Shown one piece after another: positions 27,009-34,641 of a stretch of 59,103 nucleotides of DNA. Position 1 is the stretch's first letter; each line of letters starts with the position of its first letter. The translations under genes were made by a program, and so were the position numbers. This DNA comes from JAAYQA01 sp964510345. GTDB taxonomy: Bacteria > Bacillota > Clostridia > Tissierellales > Peptoniphilaceae. The stretch spans positions 1-59,103 of the forward strand of contig CAZEBB010000008.1 in NCBI GenBank assembly GCA_964510345.1, read 5' to 3'. The notes below the pieces were generated by a model. The model ran no database searches. It saw nothing but the letters and a program-made list of their open reading frames with translations, and was not told where the DNA came from.

Positions 27009-27978
27009 GTGCCGCAAACTGATTGGCCAGTTTCAACGCCCAGAGCATACTCTCTTCTCTGGCGATTCCCTTGCCGGCGATATCAAAAGCGGTTCCATGA
27101 TCGACCGACGTCCGAATGATCGGCAAACCGAGTGAGATATTGACGCCACTGTCAAATGCCAGCAGCTTCATCGGAATATGACCTTGGTCATGATACATCG
27201 CAACAACCATATCGTATTTCTTTTGCGAGGCTTTGAGAAACACGGTGTCAGGTGCCACCGGGCCTTCACAATCGATGCCTTCAGCGATTGCATCTTGAAC
27301 CGCCGGTGCGATTTCATCTAAATCTTCTCTGCCGAAGATCCCATTCTCCCCACTGTGCGGGTTGAGCCCTGCGACGGCCATTTTGGGCGACGTTACGCCG
27401 AGCTTCAGCAGTGCATCGCGCCCTAAGTGGATACAGTCGAGAACCCTTTGTCGTTTGACACGATCACACGCATCCCGTAACGAGCAGTGGGTGGAAACGT
27501 GGACGACCGACATGATCTCGCTCCACAGCATCATCGTGTAACTTTTCGTATTCGTTAACGCCGCGAAAATCTCCGTATGGCCATCGTAATTGTGACCGCC
27601 TAAATGCAACGCTTCCTTGTTTAGGGGCGCTGTGACCACCGGACCGGTTCTCCCTGCCATCGATAGCTCGATCGCCCGTTCGACATACCGATACGCTGCG
27701 TCGCCGGCAATGGGTGAGACTTTTCCGATCTCGATGGTGTCAAAATCGAGCGGTAGCACCTCCAATACATTCACCGATCCTTGCACAAAATCTTCCGGTT
27801 CGTGAATCGTCGCCAATTTGACATCCGTATCCAAAGTCGCCAGCGTCTTTTGCAGTATGCCCGTACTTCCGGCGATGATCGTCTCATTCAGAAGCTTTGG
27901 GTCCGATAGAACCGCTTTTAATGAGATCTCCGGACCGACCCCGGCCGGGTCACCCATGGTGATGATCACTCGTTTCAT
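26998..27978 (-). CDS. pdxA2: PdxA2-like 4-phosphothreonate/4-phosphoerythronate dehydrogenase
   Basis: A 326-residue PdxA-family dehydrogenase. The start MKRVIITMGDPAGVGPEI is the family signature, and metal-binding His164 (VSTHCSL), His208 (LNPHSGENG) and His263 (YHDQGHIPM) are present. PdxA itself works in vitamin B6 synthesis. Its paralogue PdxA2 oxidises 4-phospho-threonate or 4-phospho-erythronate, and decarboxylation then gives dihydroxyacetone phosphate. The 4-nt overlap with a DUF1537 kinase and the absence of pyridoxine genes favour PdxA2. I placed the start at 27978, since the longer frame (to 28131) runs inside the upstream gene. Confidence 0.85.
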   Translation of the reverse strand: MKRVIITMGDPAGVGPEISLKAVLSDPKLLNETIIAGSTGILQKTLATLDTDVKLATIHEPEDFVQGSVNVLEVLPLDFDTIEIGKVSPIAGDAAYRYVERAIELSMAGRTGPVVTAPLNKEALHLGGHNYDGHTEIFAALTNTKSYTMMLWSEIMSVVHVSTHCSLRDACDRVKRQRVLDCIHLGRDALLKLGVTSPKMAVAGLNPHSGENGIFGREDLDEIAPAVQDAIAEGIDCEGPVAPDTVFLKASQKKYDMVVAMYHDQGHIPMKLLAFDSGVNISLGLPIIRTSVDHGTAFDIAGKGIAREESMLWALKLANQFAAHES

Positions 27979-29195
27979 CGAATGCTCTCCTTTATCTTGT
28001 CCATACAATAAAACAGGTCTTCCTTTTTCCCAAATGCTCCCGCTTTCGTGATGATCGGCATGCCGTCGTAGGGTCCCCCCGTTATCGTAGAGAGGACAAT
28101 CGCCGTCAGCACCTCTCTTTGAATTCGGCACCCGGAAGCGCCGAGCGCTTGCATGGTCGCGATCGACGTGTCCCCACCGGTCAAAAACATGCCCGAAACA
28201 CGTGTCCGCTCGAGCACCGCTTTGACGATCGACGAAAGATAGCGCTGTGCGATCTTCGGTACCGTAAGCGATTCGATATGATACGTGTCCTTTGCAATGC
28301 GAATCGTATCCTCATAGTCCTGTCTCGTCTTCGTTGCCGTGAGGATCACATCGCGCCCTTCTTCGATCGTGTGCACCAATCGCTCGATGATCAGCTCGCT
28401 TCCTTCGTCCTGCAGCATGTCGTGGATCCCGACCTGTACGATCTCGATGCCTTGTGATTGTGCGTATTCCATTTGCCCCAGCGAAGTCTCACTGATAGAA
28501 GCAACCACGGCCAACGTCGGTTTCATCGTATAGATATGATCAAAGATCGCATCGGCGAGTCCCGCGGAGCCGACCCACAGCACTCGTTTATTTTCTTTTA
28601 ATACGGCAGACGCGATCAAATGCAAATCATTGTCCGTCGTCGCATCAAAAGTATGAAGTACCGCGCCTTCTAATGAGGTATCTCCGTTTCTAATCGATGG
28701 CAGGCGATGATGGCGAACTTCGCCGATCGGCATCAGCAAATCAATCAGATTGTCCGTTTCGATCGGTTTTGCCGGGTCTCTCGCCACTTCGGTCTGCATC
28801 AGCGGGATTCCGTTCAACTGATGCACCGCATTCTCTGTCGTTCGCCCGATTCGAGGAAATGCGGGTGCAAATACGATCTTGTCTGCCTGATACACAGACT
28901 GGATCGCCTGAATTTCAGATGTGATATTCCCACGCAGTGTAGAGTCGATCTTTTTATACACTAAGTCATAGGAGGCGTTGGCAAAGACAGATTGCACTTT
29001 TGGCAATACTTTCGCGGTTGATTCCTCAGCGGGCATATTGCGTGATTCTGTATCGAGGACCATGGAACGGTCAGTGGGAGCCGACTCCTCCGGAAATAAA
29101 ATGACATCGACCTCGATCCCTCTTTTTCGCATTTGCACACCGGTGTCATTGGAACCGGTAAAATCATCTGCGATGATGAGATATTTCTTGCTCAT
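27975..29195 (-). CDS. dtnK: DUF1537 four-carbon acid sugar kinase (D-threonate/erythronate kinase type)
   Basis: A 406-residue kinase of the four-carbon acid sugar kinase family. N-terminal DUF1537 domain: IADDFTGSNDTGVQMRKRG near residue 8 and YKKIDSTLRGNI near 100. The C-terminal nucleotide-binding domain has SGMFLTGGDTSIATMQALG near 340. Family enzymes phosphorylate D-threonate, L-threonate, D-erythronate or similar acids at the terminal hydroxyl. Those adjacent to pdxA2 are usually D-threonate kinases (DtnK) or close relatives. It sits 9 nt after larA and overlaps pdxA2 by 4 nt. The exact substrate is not decided by sequence. Confidence 0.85.
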   Translation of the reverse strand: MSKKYLIIADDFTGSNDTGVQMRKRGIEVDVILFPEESAPTDRSMVLDTESRNMPAEESTAKVLPKVQSVFANASYDLVYKKIDSTLRGNITSEIQAIQSVYQADKIVFAPAFPRIGRTTENAVHQLNGIPLMQTEVARDPAKPIETDNLIDLLMPIGEVRHHRLPSIRNGDTSLEGAVLHTFDATTDNDLHLIASAVLKENKRVLWVGSAGLADAIFDHIYTMKPTLAVVASISETSLGQMEYAQSQGIEIVQVGIHDMLQDEGSELIIERLVHTIEEGRDVILTATKTRQDYEDTIRIAKDTYHIESLTVPKIAQRYLSSIVKAVLERTRVSGMFLTGGDTSIATMQALGASGCRIQREVLTAIVLSTITGGPYDGMPIITKAGAFGKKEDLFYCMDKIKESIR

Positions 29196-29204
29196 AAGAG
29201 CCCC

Positions 29205-30482
29205 CTATTTCTTTTTCACGATCACGGCGACTCCGTCCGGTATGACCGTAACGGTTGCATCTTTACCCATGCGTTCATCCGCAATCGCCATCGCCTCTTC
29301 TAAGGAATGAGCCGGGATCATGTGCAAATCGCGCACGAGTTGATCCTCTACTTCCGAAATGAAGATGACATCGGCTTGTAAGAGCACGCGGGCAAAAATC
29401 TGCGATTGCCATTGATCGGCGATCGTCTCTTCTTTCGGCGTCGCCAAAAACTCATCGATCATCGCCTGTTCATCCGGTTGCTCCGCGAACGAGCGATAAA
29501 ATCCGTCTCCGCCAATCCCGTCTGACGATTCGGAAGAAACGATGATAACGCCACCCTTCTTCACACACGCCTCTGCGGCGGTCATCGACTTCACCGCCTG
29601 ATAGATATTTTGATCGAGCGGATAGCCCCCATTGGAGGTGAGGACGATATCTGCCGGTACTTCATCCACTCCGGCAAGCCCTTGGAGCCAATCGGTACCG
29701 GCTTCGTGTGCTCTCTCCAAGTCGCCGGCAACGGCGTGAATCACTTTCTTTTCGGCATTGATGACGACATTGACGATAAATACCAATCCCAGTTTTCGCG
29801 CCGCATACACCATATCGGTGTGGATGGGGTTGTCTTTAAGGATGCCGGTTCGGGCATAGGGACTGGCGATAAACTCGGCATTGTGATTGTACATAACGGT
29901 TTTTTTGGAGCAACAGCCCGGAAATACACTCTTCCGTCCACCGGAATACCCCGCAAAGAAGTGAGGCTCGATAAAGCCTTCCGCCACCAGTAAATCAGCT
30001 TCTTTTGCGATCCGATTGACGACGATATCCCCTCCGGATGGGAGGATCCCGACATGTACCATATTGGCATCGTCTTCTGAATCGTGAACGACGATCGTCT
30101 CATTCTCAAACACTTCGTCACCAAATTTGCCGCGGAGTTCTTCCTTCGTCGTCAGGCGGTGGCATCCGGTCGCGATCAGGAGAGTGATCTTTGCCTTCGG
30201 ATTTCCCTTTCTAATCCTTTCCAGCATCTGTGGAATGATGACTTTACTCGGCACCGGGCGGGTATGGTCGCTGCAAAGAACGACAATATTCTCCTTGTCT
30301 TTCGCCAGTTCTTCCAGCGTGGGGGAGCCGATTGGGTGATCCAAAGCGTCTTTGACTTGATCCACCTCTGACTTTTCCGGCCGGATGTCTTCAAGTTTTG
30401 ATACGAGAATCCCTTGAATTCTCGCATCGTCGATTTCTGCTGTCTGGTGCGTTTTTCCATAAGGTAAAGATATCTTTGCCAT
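29205..30482 (-). CDS. larA: LarA-family nickel-pincer 2-hydroxyacid racemase/epimerase
   Basis: A 425-residue LarA homologue. Every catalytic residue known from the Lactobacillus plantarum enzyme is at the same number: Arg75 (SDHTRPVP), His108 (TGCHRLT), His174 (EPHFFAGYSGGRK), Lys184 (covalent pincer cofactor), His200 (YNHNAEF), Gln295 and Lys298 (NIYQAVKSM). LarA flips the C2 centre of 2-hydroxy acids by hydride transfer to the nickel-pincer nucleotide. It lies 8 nt after a sugar-acid permease gene and 9 nt before the DUF1537 kinase gene, so its substrate is more likely an aldonate or glycerate than lactate. The cofactor genes larB, larC and larE are not in the window. Confidence 0.9.
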   Translation of the reverse strand: MAKISLPYGKTHQTAEIDDARIQGILVSKLEDIRPEKSEVDQVKDALDHPIGSPTLEELAKDKENIVVLCSDHTRPVPSKVIIPQMLERIRKGNPKAKITLLIATGCHRLTTKEELRGKFGDEVFENETIVVHDSEDDANMVHVGILPSGGDIVVNRIAKEADLLVAEGFIEPHFFAGYSGGRKSVFPGCCSKKTVMYNHNAEFIASPYARTGILKDNPIHTDMVYAARKLGLVFIVNVVINAEKKVIHAVAGDLERAHEAGTDWLQGLAGVDEVPADIVLTSNGGYPLDQNIYQAVKSMTAAEACVKKGGVIIVSSESSDGIGGDGFYRSFAEQPDEQAMIDEFLATPKEETIADQWQSQIFARVLLQADVIFISEVEDQLVRDLHMIPAHSLEEAMAIADERMGKDATVTVIPDGVAVIVKKK

Positions 30483-30490
30483 GACGCCTC

Positions 30491-31453
30491 CTATACATCG
30501 ACCGTGTCGATATTCATTTTGCCTCTTCCTGTCCTCGCGTTTAAGAAGTTAACCAACATCGGGCATAGAATGGCCGTAACGATGATGGCAGCGGCTATTT
30601 GTGCTGTCGCCTGCGCTGAAACGGCTTCAGTGATCGCACCCACGCCTAAGAGATACGCCGGAGTGCCAACGGCATTCCCCGCTGTCGTCCCAATGGCGGC
30701 TCCGACCGCAGGATTCTTTGCTTTCATGAGTTTCATGACGGCATAGCCGGCGAGACCGGTCGACAGTGTACATAAGACCCCTAAGATCACACCGGGAGCC
30801 CCTGCTGCCAAGAGTTGACGAAAATCGAGTGCAGCTCCTAAGGGGAACGCAAAGAACGGAATCAGAAGTGACGTTCCGGGTGCTAAAAAGGTCCTGAGTT
30901 CTTCATCGAGATTGCCGAGGATAAAGCCCAATACGATCGGTACGATGGTAGCAATCAGTGCGACTAAGGGGATATCTGCGATCCCCGTTGCGCCGAGTGC
31001 GACCATGGTAAAGAACGGACCGTCGTTCAAAGATAGGATCGATACCGCGCCGACGTCGGTCGAATCCCCGTACTGGCTCGCTAATGCGGAATAGAGCCCT
31101 CCGTTAGAGTTGGTGATCGCTGCGATCAAAGCGATCGGTGTGATCGTCAAAAATCCTGCATCTCCGAATGCTGCGCGAATGAGTAAGCCGATCAGCGCTC
31201 CGACGAGAAATTTAACCGCAGTCAGCACGACACCTTTGATCAACGGTGAACCGGCTTGTTTAATATTAATCTGTGAACCGTTACAAAACAAAAATACACC
31301 TAAAATCGCGCCGGCTCCGGTCTTGAACATCGCTTCCGTAAATCCGCCGATCGTCAATAAACCGGGCGCTACCGTATTGATAAGCGCTCCTAATAACAAC
31401 GGGATGATCATGAGTCCACCCGGCACTTTTCTAACCATTTTAAGTATGGGCAT
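30491..31453 (-). CDS. kdgT: 2-keto-3-deoxygluconate permease (KdgT) family transporter
   Basis: A 320-residue, ten-helix membrane protein of the KdgT family. It begins KMVRKVPGGLMIIPLLLGAL, with FLFCNGSQINIKQAG near residue 55 and a central GFILGNLDEELRTFLAPG. The family imports 2-keto-3-deoxygluconate with protons. Given the neighbouring glycerate kinase, LarA, acid-sugar kinase and PdxA2-like genes, this copy may import a four-carbon or three-carbon sugar acid instead. It starts 9 nt downstream of the glycerate kinase gene. Confidence 0.9.
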   Translation of the reverse strand: MPILKMVRKVPGGLMIIPLLLGALINTVAPGLLTIGGFTEAMFKTGAGAILGVFLFCNGSQINIKQAGSPLIKGVVLTAVKFLVGALIGLLIRAAFGDAGFLTITPIALIAAITNSNGGLYSALASQYGDSTDVGAVSILSLNDGPFFTMVALGATGIADIPLVALIATIVPIVLGFILGNLDEELRTFLAPGTSLLIPFFAFPLGAALDFRQLLAAGAPGVILGVLCTLSTGLAGYAVMKLMKAKNPAVGAAIGTTAGNAVGTPAYLLGVGAITEAVSAQATAQIAAAIIVTAILCPMLVNFLNARTGRGKMNIDTVDV

Positions 31454-31462
31454 TGTTTTCTC

Positions 31463-32602
31463 CTATCTTTTCGTGATGGTTTGATACAGCCTCGCGACAT
31501 TTTCCGTCGCTGCTGCCAGATTTTCTCGACCGGAAACTAATGCATCATCCAAAGGTCCTGCTTCCCTCAGGATCGGGAAGATGGCGTCGAATCCGAAGTC
31601 ATATAATATTGAGCTGTCCTTTCCTACTCTTCCGGCAAAAGCGATCACCGGCACTCCCCAACGCTTTGCGGTCTTTGCCACCCCATAAGGGGTTTTGCCG
31701 AATCGCGTTTGGGCATCGATACCGCCTTCCCCCGTGATGACGAGGTCAGCATCCTCGATCTTTTCCGCCAACCCCGTGTGTTCGATGACGATATCAACGC
31801 CCGGCATTAATGTGGCACCCGCAAATGCCATGAGCCCGGCTCCCAATCCGCCGGCAGCGCCGGCACCGGGTGTCTGTTCGACATCTGTTCCCAGATCCCT
31901 TCGGATAACCTCCGCAAAACGAGATAGCGCTTCGTCCAGTACCGTCACCATCTCGGGCGTCGCTCCTTTTTGCGGTCCAAAGATGGCGGAAGCACCCAAT
32001 GGACCGGTCAGCGGGTTATCTACGTCACAAGCGGCGATGATCTCTGCCGTGGAGAGACCTTCATACACCTCTGACATATCCATTCGGTCGAGGTCTCGTA
32101 GTGCATATCCCCCGTACGGCAAGCTCTGGCCATGCTTGTCGAGCAGCTTGCCTCCCAATGCTTGGATCAGCCCTGCGCCACCGTCGTTCGTCGCACTGCC
32201 TCCAATCCCGATCAATATTTTTTTGGCGCCATGTGCTAAGGCGTGAAGAACCAGTTGACCGGTGCCGTAAGTCGTCGTTATGTATGGATTACGCTCATCC
32301 CTCGGCACGAGTCCCAACCCACTCGCGGATGCCATTTCGATAACAGCTGTCGTCTCATCTCCAAGAATTCCATATCGAGCGGTCACCGGCGTTCCCAATG
32401 GTCCTGTGACCTCCAGATCAATAAATCTACCCTTCGTCGCATCGACCATCGATTGCACCGTTCCCTCGCCTCCATCTGCCATTGGAACCATCTGACAATC
32501 GTGGGTAGGAAAGACGCGTAACCAGCCCTCCCGCATCGCTTCTGCCGCTTCGATCGCTGTCAAAGACTCTTTGAATGAGTCCGGTGCGAATACGATTTTC
32601 AT
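31463..32602 (-). CDS. glxK: Glycerate kinase (GlxK/GarK family)
   Basis: A 379-residue glycerate kinase: the N-terminal signature IVFAPDSFKESLTAIEAAEA, then VPMADGGEGTVQ, GIGGSATNDGGAG near 137 and the C-terminal ITGEGGIDAQT. It phosphorylates D-glycerate (most family members at C2) to feed lower glycolysis. GAGGAGG lies just before the ATG at 32602. It is the first gene of the six-gene sugar-acid operon, behind a strong promoter, a cre-like site and a small hairpin. Confidence 0.93.
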   Translation of the reverse strand: MKIVFAPDSFKESLTAIEAAEAMREGWLRVFPTHDCQMVPMADGGEGTVQSMVDATKGRFIDLEVTGPLGTPVTARYGILGDETTAVIEMASASGLGLVPRDERNPYITTTYGTGQLVLHALAHGAKKILIGIGGSATNDGGAGLIQALGGKLLDKHGQSLPYGGYALRDLDRMDMSEVYEGLSTAEIIAACDVDNPLTGPLGASAIFGPQKGATPEMVTVLDEALSRFAEVIRRDLGTDVEQTPGAGAAGGLGAGLMAFAGATLMPGVDIVIEHTGLAEKIEDADLVITGEGGIDAQTRFGKTPYGVAKTAKRWGVPVIAFAGRVGKDSSILYDFGFDAIFPILREAGPLDDALVSGRENLAAATENVARLYQTITKR

Positions 32603-32619
32603 TTTCCCTCCTCGATCCT

Positions 32620-32637
32620 GTGGACCATAGCGTCCAC
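32620..32637. promoter_or_regulatory. Perfect inverted repeat in the glxK leader
   Basis: GTGGAC, 6-nt spacer, GTCCAC, about 18 nt before the glxK start codon. It could be an RNA hairpin near the ribosome site or an operator for a local regulator. No regulator gene is in the operon. Confidence 0.4.
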
Positions 32638-32665
32638 AATCCGTGTCTCATTACGTCAAACATTC

Positions 32666-32679
32666 TGTAATCGCTTTCA
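32666..32679 (-). promoter_or_regulatory. cre-like site (CcpA) in the sugar-acid operon leader
   Basis: TGAAAGCGATTACA on the minus strand matches the cre consensus TGWAARCGYTWNCW at 13 of 14 positions. It lies about 42-55 nt downstream of the expected start of transcription, a position where CcpA acts as a roadblock. Carbon catabolite repression fits the catabolic genes. Confidence 0.65.
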
Positions 32680-32727
32680 CAATTCTGTGACTCTTTCTTT
32701 CGCCTCCCTCCTTCTTACTTCGCTTTC

Positions 32728-32756
32728 ATTATATTGCAGTTAAGTATTTCATTCAA
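32728..32756 (-). promoter_or_regulatory. Promoter of the sugar-acid operon
   Basis: Minus strand TTGAAT (32756-32751), 17-nt spacer, TATAAT (32733-32728). Confidence 0.85.
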
Positions 32757-32777
32757 GTAGAGTATGTGTTTGACAAT

Positions 32778-32805
32778 ACAAAAACGCCACCCTTTCGGAT
32801 GGCGT
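32778..32805 (-). terminator. Terminator downstream of murJ
   Basis: On the minus strand ACGCCATCC, GAAA, GGGTGGCGT (one mismatch) followed by TTTTTG. It lies between the second copy of the 85-nt element and the promoter of the sugar-acid operon. Confidence 0.8.
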
Positions 32806-32840
32806 GAGACTTAATGGAAATCCTTTAGATTTTGTATAGT

Positions 32841-32925
32841 GAGGAGCGTTCGGAATACTCTTTGAGGCCATATCTTGGCCGAGCGGCCGTGAGCGTGCCG
32901 AGAAGAGTTTTCCGAGCGCGACGAA
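32841..32925 (+). repeat. Dispersed 85-nt structured element, copy 2
   Basis: Same as 1-85 except for three bases. Relative position 10 is T and position 75 is A, which together keep a base pair (C-G in copy 1). Position 62 is G, which turns a T-A pair into a T.G wobble. It lies between the murJ stop and the murJ terminator. A TATAGT string (32835-32840) directly abuts its left end on the plus strand. Confidence 0.75.
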
Positions 32926-32960
32926 TGCGCTTTGCTTATACTTTGACTTGGCCTTGTAAA

Positions 32961-34484
32961 CTAAGCCCGCTTAAGCTTTCTTGCCAGTAAATCGATGAAT
33001 TGATGCGCTTCTTCCACTCGGAGAACCAATACGGCGACTCCATAGGTGGCAACCGCTACGAGTATGGCAGCAAATAGGCGAATCGTATCGCTCGAGAACA
33101 AGCTCTGGCTGTAACGATAAAAGAGGTACGATGCAACCCCCATGATCGCAGTGCAAATGAGAATCTTCACACTACTTTTAAAGATGGTCGAAAGCGTCAA
33201 TCCGCGAAGGCGAACGCGCAGAACCTGCATGAGGATGAAAGAACCGATGATCGTCGCGATGGATGTCCCCAAGGCCAAGCCGTCCAATCCGATAAATCGC
33301 GATAAAAGGATGCTGAAAAACACGTTCAGTATCACCATGATGACCGCATTGACAGCCGGGGTTCTCGTGTCGTGCATGGCGAAGAACATTCGCGATAGGA
33401 TATCGCGATAGGCGATACCGATTAAGCTCGGCGCGTAGAAGAAAAGCGCACTTGCCACCATCACGCCATCTTGGGTGGTAAACTGCCCGCGAACGAAGAG
33501 CAAGTCGACAATGGGCTCTGCAAATAGCATGAAACCGACCATCGACGGCAACACCAAGAGATTCATCAATGAGATCGACTGGCAAAATGTCCGTTTCATA
33601 TCCCGAATTTTCCGCGCTTCCGCCATGCGGCTCAAGGTTGGAAAGATAGCTGTCGAAATCGAGACGATGACAATGCCGGAGACAAATCCGAGCAGACGAT
33701 TGGCGTAGGTGAGTACCGCAATCCCTTTTTCTGCAATCAACGATGCGAGAAGGCGGTCGATCATGGTGTTGATGTCGGCAACTGCGACGCCGACGATGAT
33801 CGGGAGAGCCAACATGACCAGGTACTTCACATGCGGATCTTTCCAGTTCAGGTACTTGCTGTGCACATATCCGGCTTTCTTCACCGACGGAGCAAAGAAG
33901 ACATACTGTACCAATTGCGCGAATCCGGCACCGGCGGCTAAGAACAGCAAATTCTTTTGCGTCGCGGAAAGGACGATCGCCGAGATGGTGAATATGTTCA
34001 TGATAAATCCGGTCGAAGCGGGAACGATAAAGTTATCTTTATAGTTGAGGTAACCTCTGAAGACGGCAGATAGGGCCGCTCCGAATACCGCAACCATCAT
34101 AAATCGCGTGAAATAAGTCGCCAAAGCGAGTACTTCACCGGTAAATCCCCAGGCAAAGAGCTTGACTAAGGGTTGTGCGAAAATGATCCCAAGGGCACAG
34201 ATGACGACTGCGATCAACATGAGTAGGTTGAGTAAGTTGGATGTAAAGCGATGACCGCTATCGATCCCCTGCTCTTTTTCAATTCTCGACAGCATCGGTA
34301 TATAGCCGGTCGTCACGCCGACTCCGATAAAGTTAAACAGGACGGTCGGGATCGTGAAGGCGACGATGAACGCATTTGCCACATCGCCCGTGCCATAAAA
34401 GTTCGCCATGACGAGTTCTCGTCCAAAGCCCAAGATCTTCGAAAGAATGGTGATGATCATGAGCAAAAAAGCCGTTTTTTGCAT
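32961..34484 (-). CDS. murJ: Lipid II flippase MurJ
   Basis: A 507-residue MurJ/MviN-family protein with about 14 transmembrane helices. It begins with ILSKILGFGRELVMANFYG and has the family's conserved GVGVTTGYIPMLS near 56. It moves lipid II across the membrane for peptidoglycan synthesis. GGAGG lies 6 nt before the ATG at 34484. It appears monocistronic: a hairpin lies upstream after the dehydratase gene and a terminator lies downstream. A role in exporting other polyprenyl-linked glycans is possible, given the neighbouring sugar nucleotide enzyme. Confidence 0.92.
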   Translation of the reverse strand: MQKTAFLLMIITILSKILGFGRELVMANFYGTGDVANAFIVAFTIPTVLFNFIGVGVTTGYIPMLSRIEKEQGIDSGHRFTSNLLNLLMLIAVVICALGIIFAQPLVKLFAWGFTGEVLALATYFTRFMMVAVFGAALSAVFRGYLNYKDNFIVPASTGFIMNIFTISAIVLSATQKNLLFLAAGAGFAQLVQYVFFAPSVKKAGYVHSKYLNWKDPHVKYLVMLALPIIVGVAVADINTMIDRLLASLIAEKGIAVLTYANRLLGFVSGIVIVSISTAIFPTLSRMAEARKIRDMKRTFCQSISLMNLLVLPSMVGFMLFAEPIVDLLFVRGQFTTQDGVMVASALFFYAPSLIGIAYRDILSRMFFAMHDTRTPAVNAVIMVILNVFFSILLSRFIGLDGLALGTSIATIIGSFILMQVLRVRLRGLTLSTIFKSSVKILICTAIMGVASYLFYRYSQSLFSSDTIRLFAAILVAVATYGVAVLVLRVEEAHQFIDLLARKLKRA

Positions 34485-34508
34485 AGTGCCTCCTTGCTTG
34501 CTCCCCTA

Positions 34509-34514
34509 ATTATA
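34509..34514 (-). promoter_or_regulatory. Minus-10 box of the murJ promoter
   Basis: TATAAT on the minus strand, 25 nt before the murJ ATG. The -35 region is weak (ATGGAC with an 18-nt spacer). Confidence 0.55.
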
Positions 34515-34542
34515 GCGTATCCGCTTTCTATCGTCCATGAAC

Positions 34543-34570
34543 AAACCCCACCGATACGAACAGTGGGGTT
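34543..34570 (-). terminator. Probable terminator after the sugar nucleotide dehydratase gene
   Basis: AACCCCAC, 11-nt loop, GTGGGGTT on the minus strand followed by TTGTTC. The T-run is modest. Confidence 0.6.
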
Positions 34571-34641
34571 AGAAGAGTTCAGTCGAAATTCGTTTTTTTG
34601 ATGAGGAGACGATTCGAGATAAGACTATCGTGTCAATTGGC

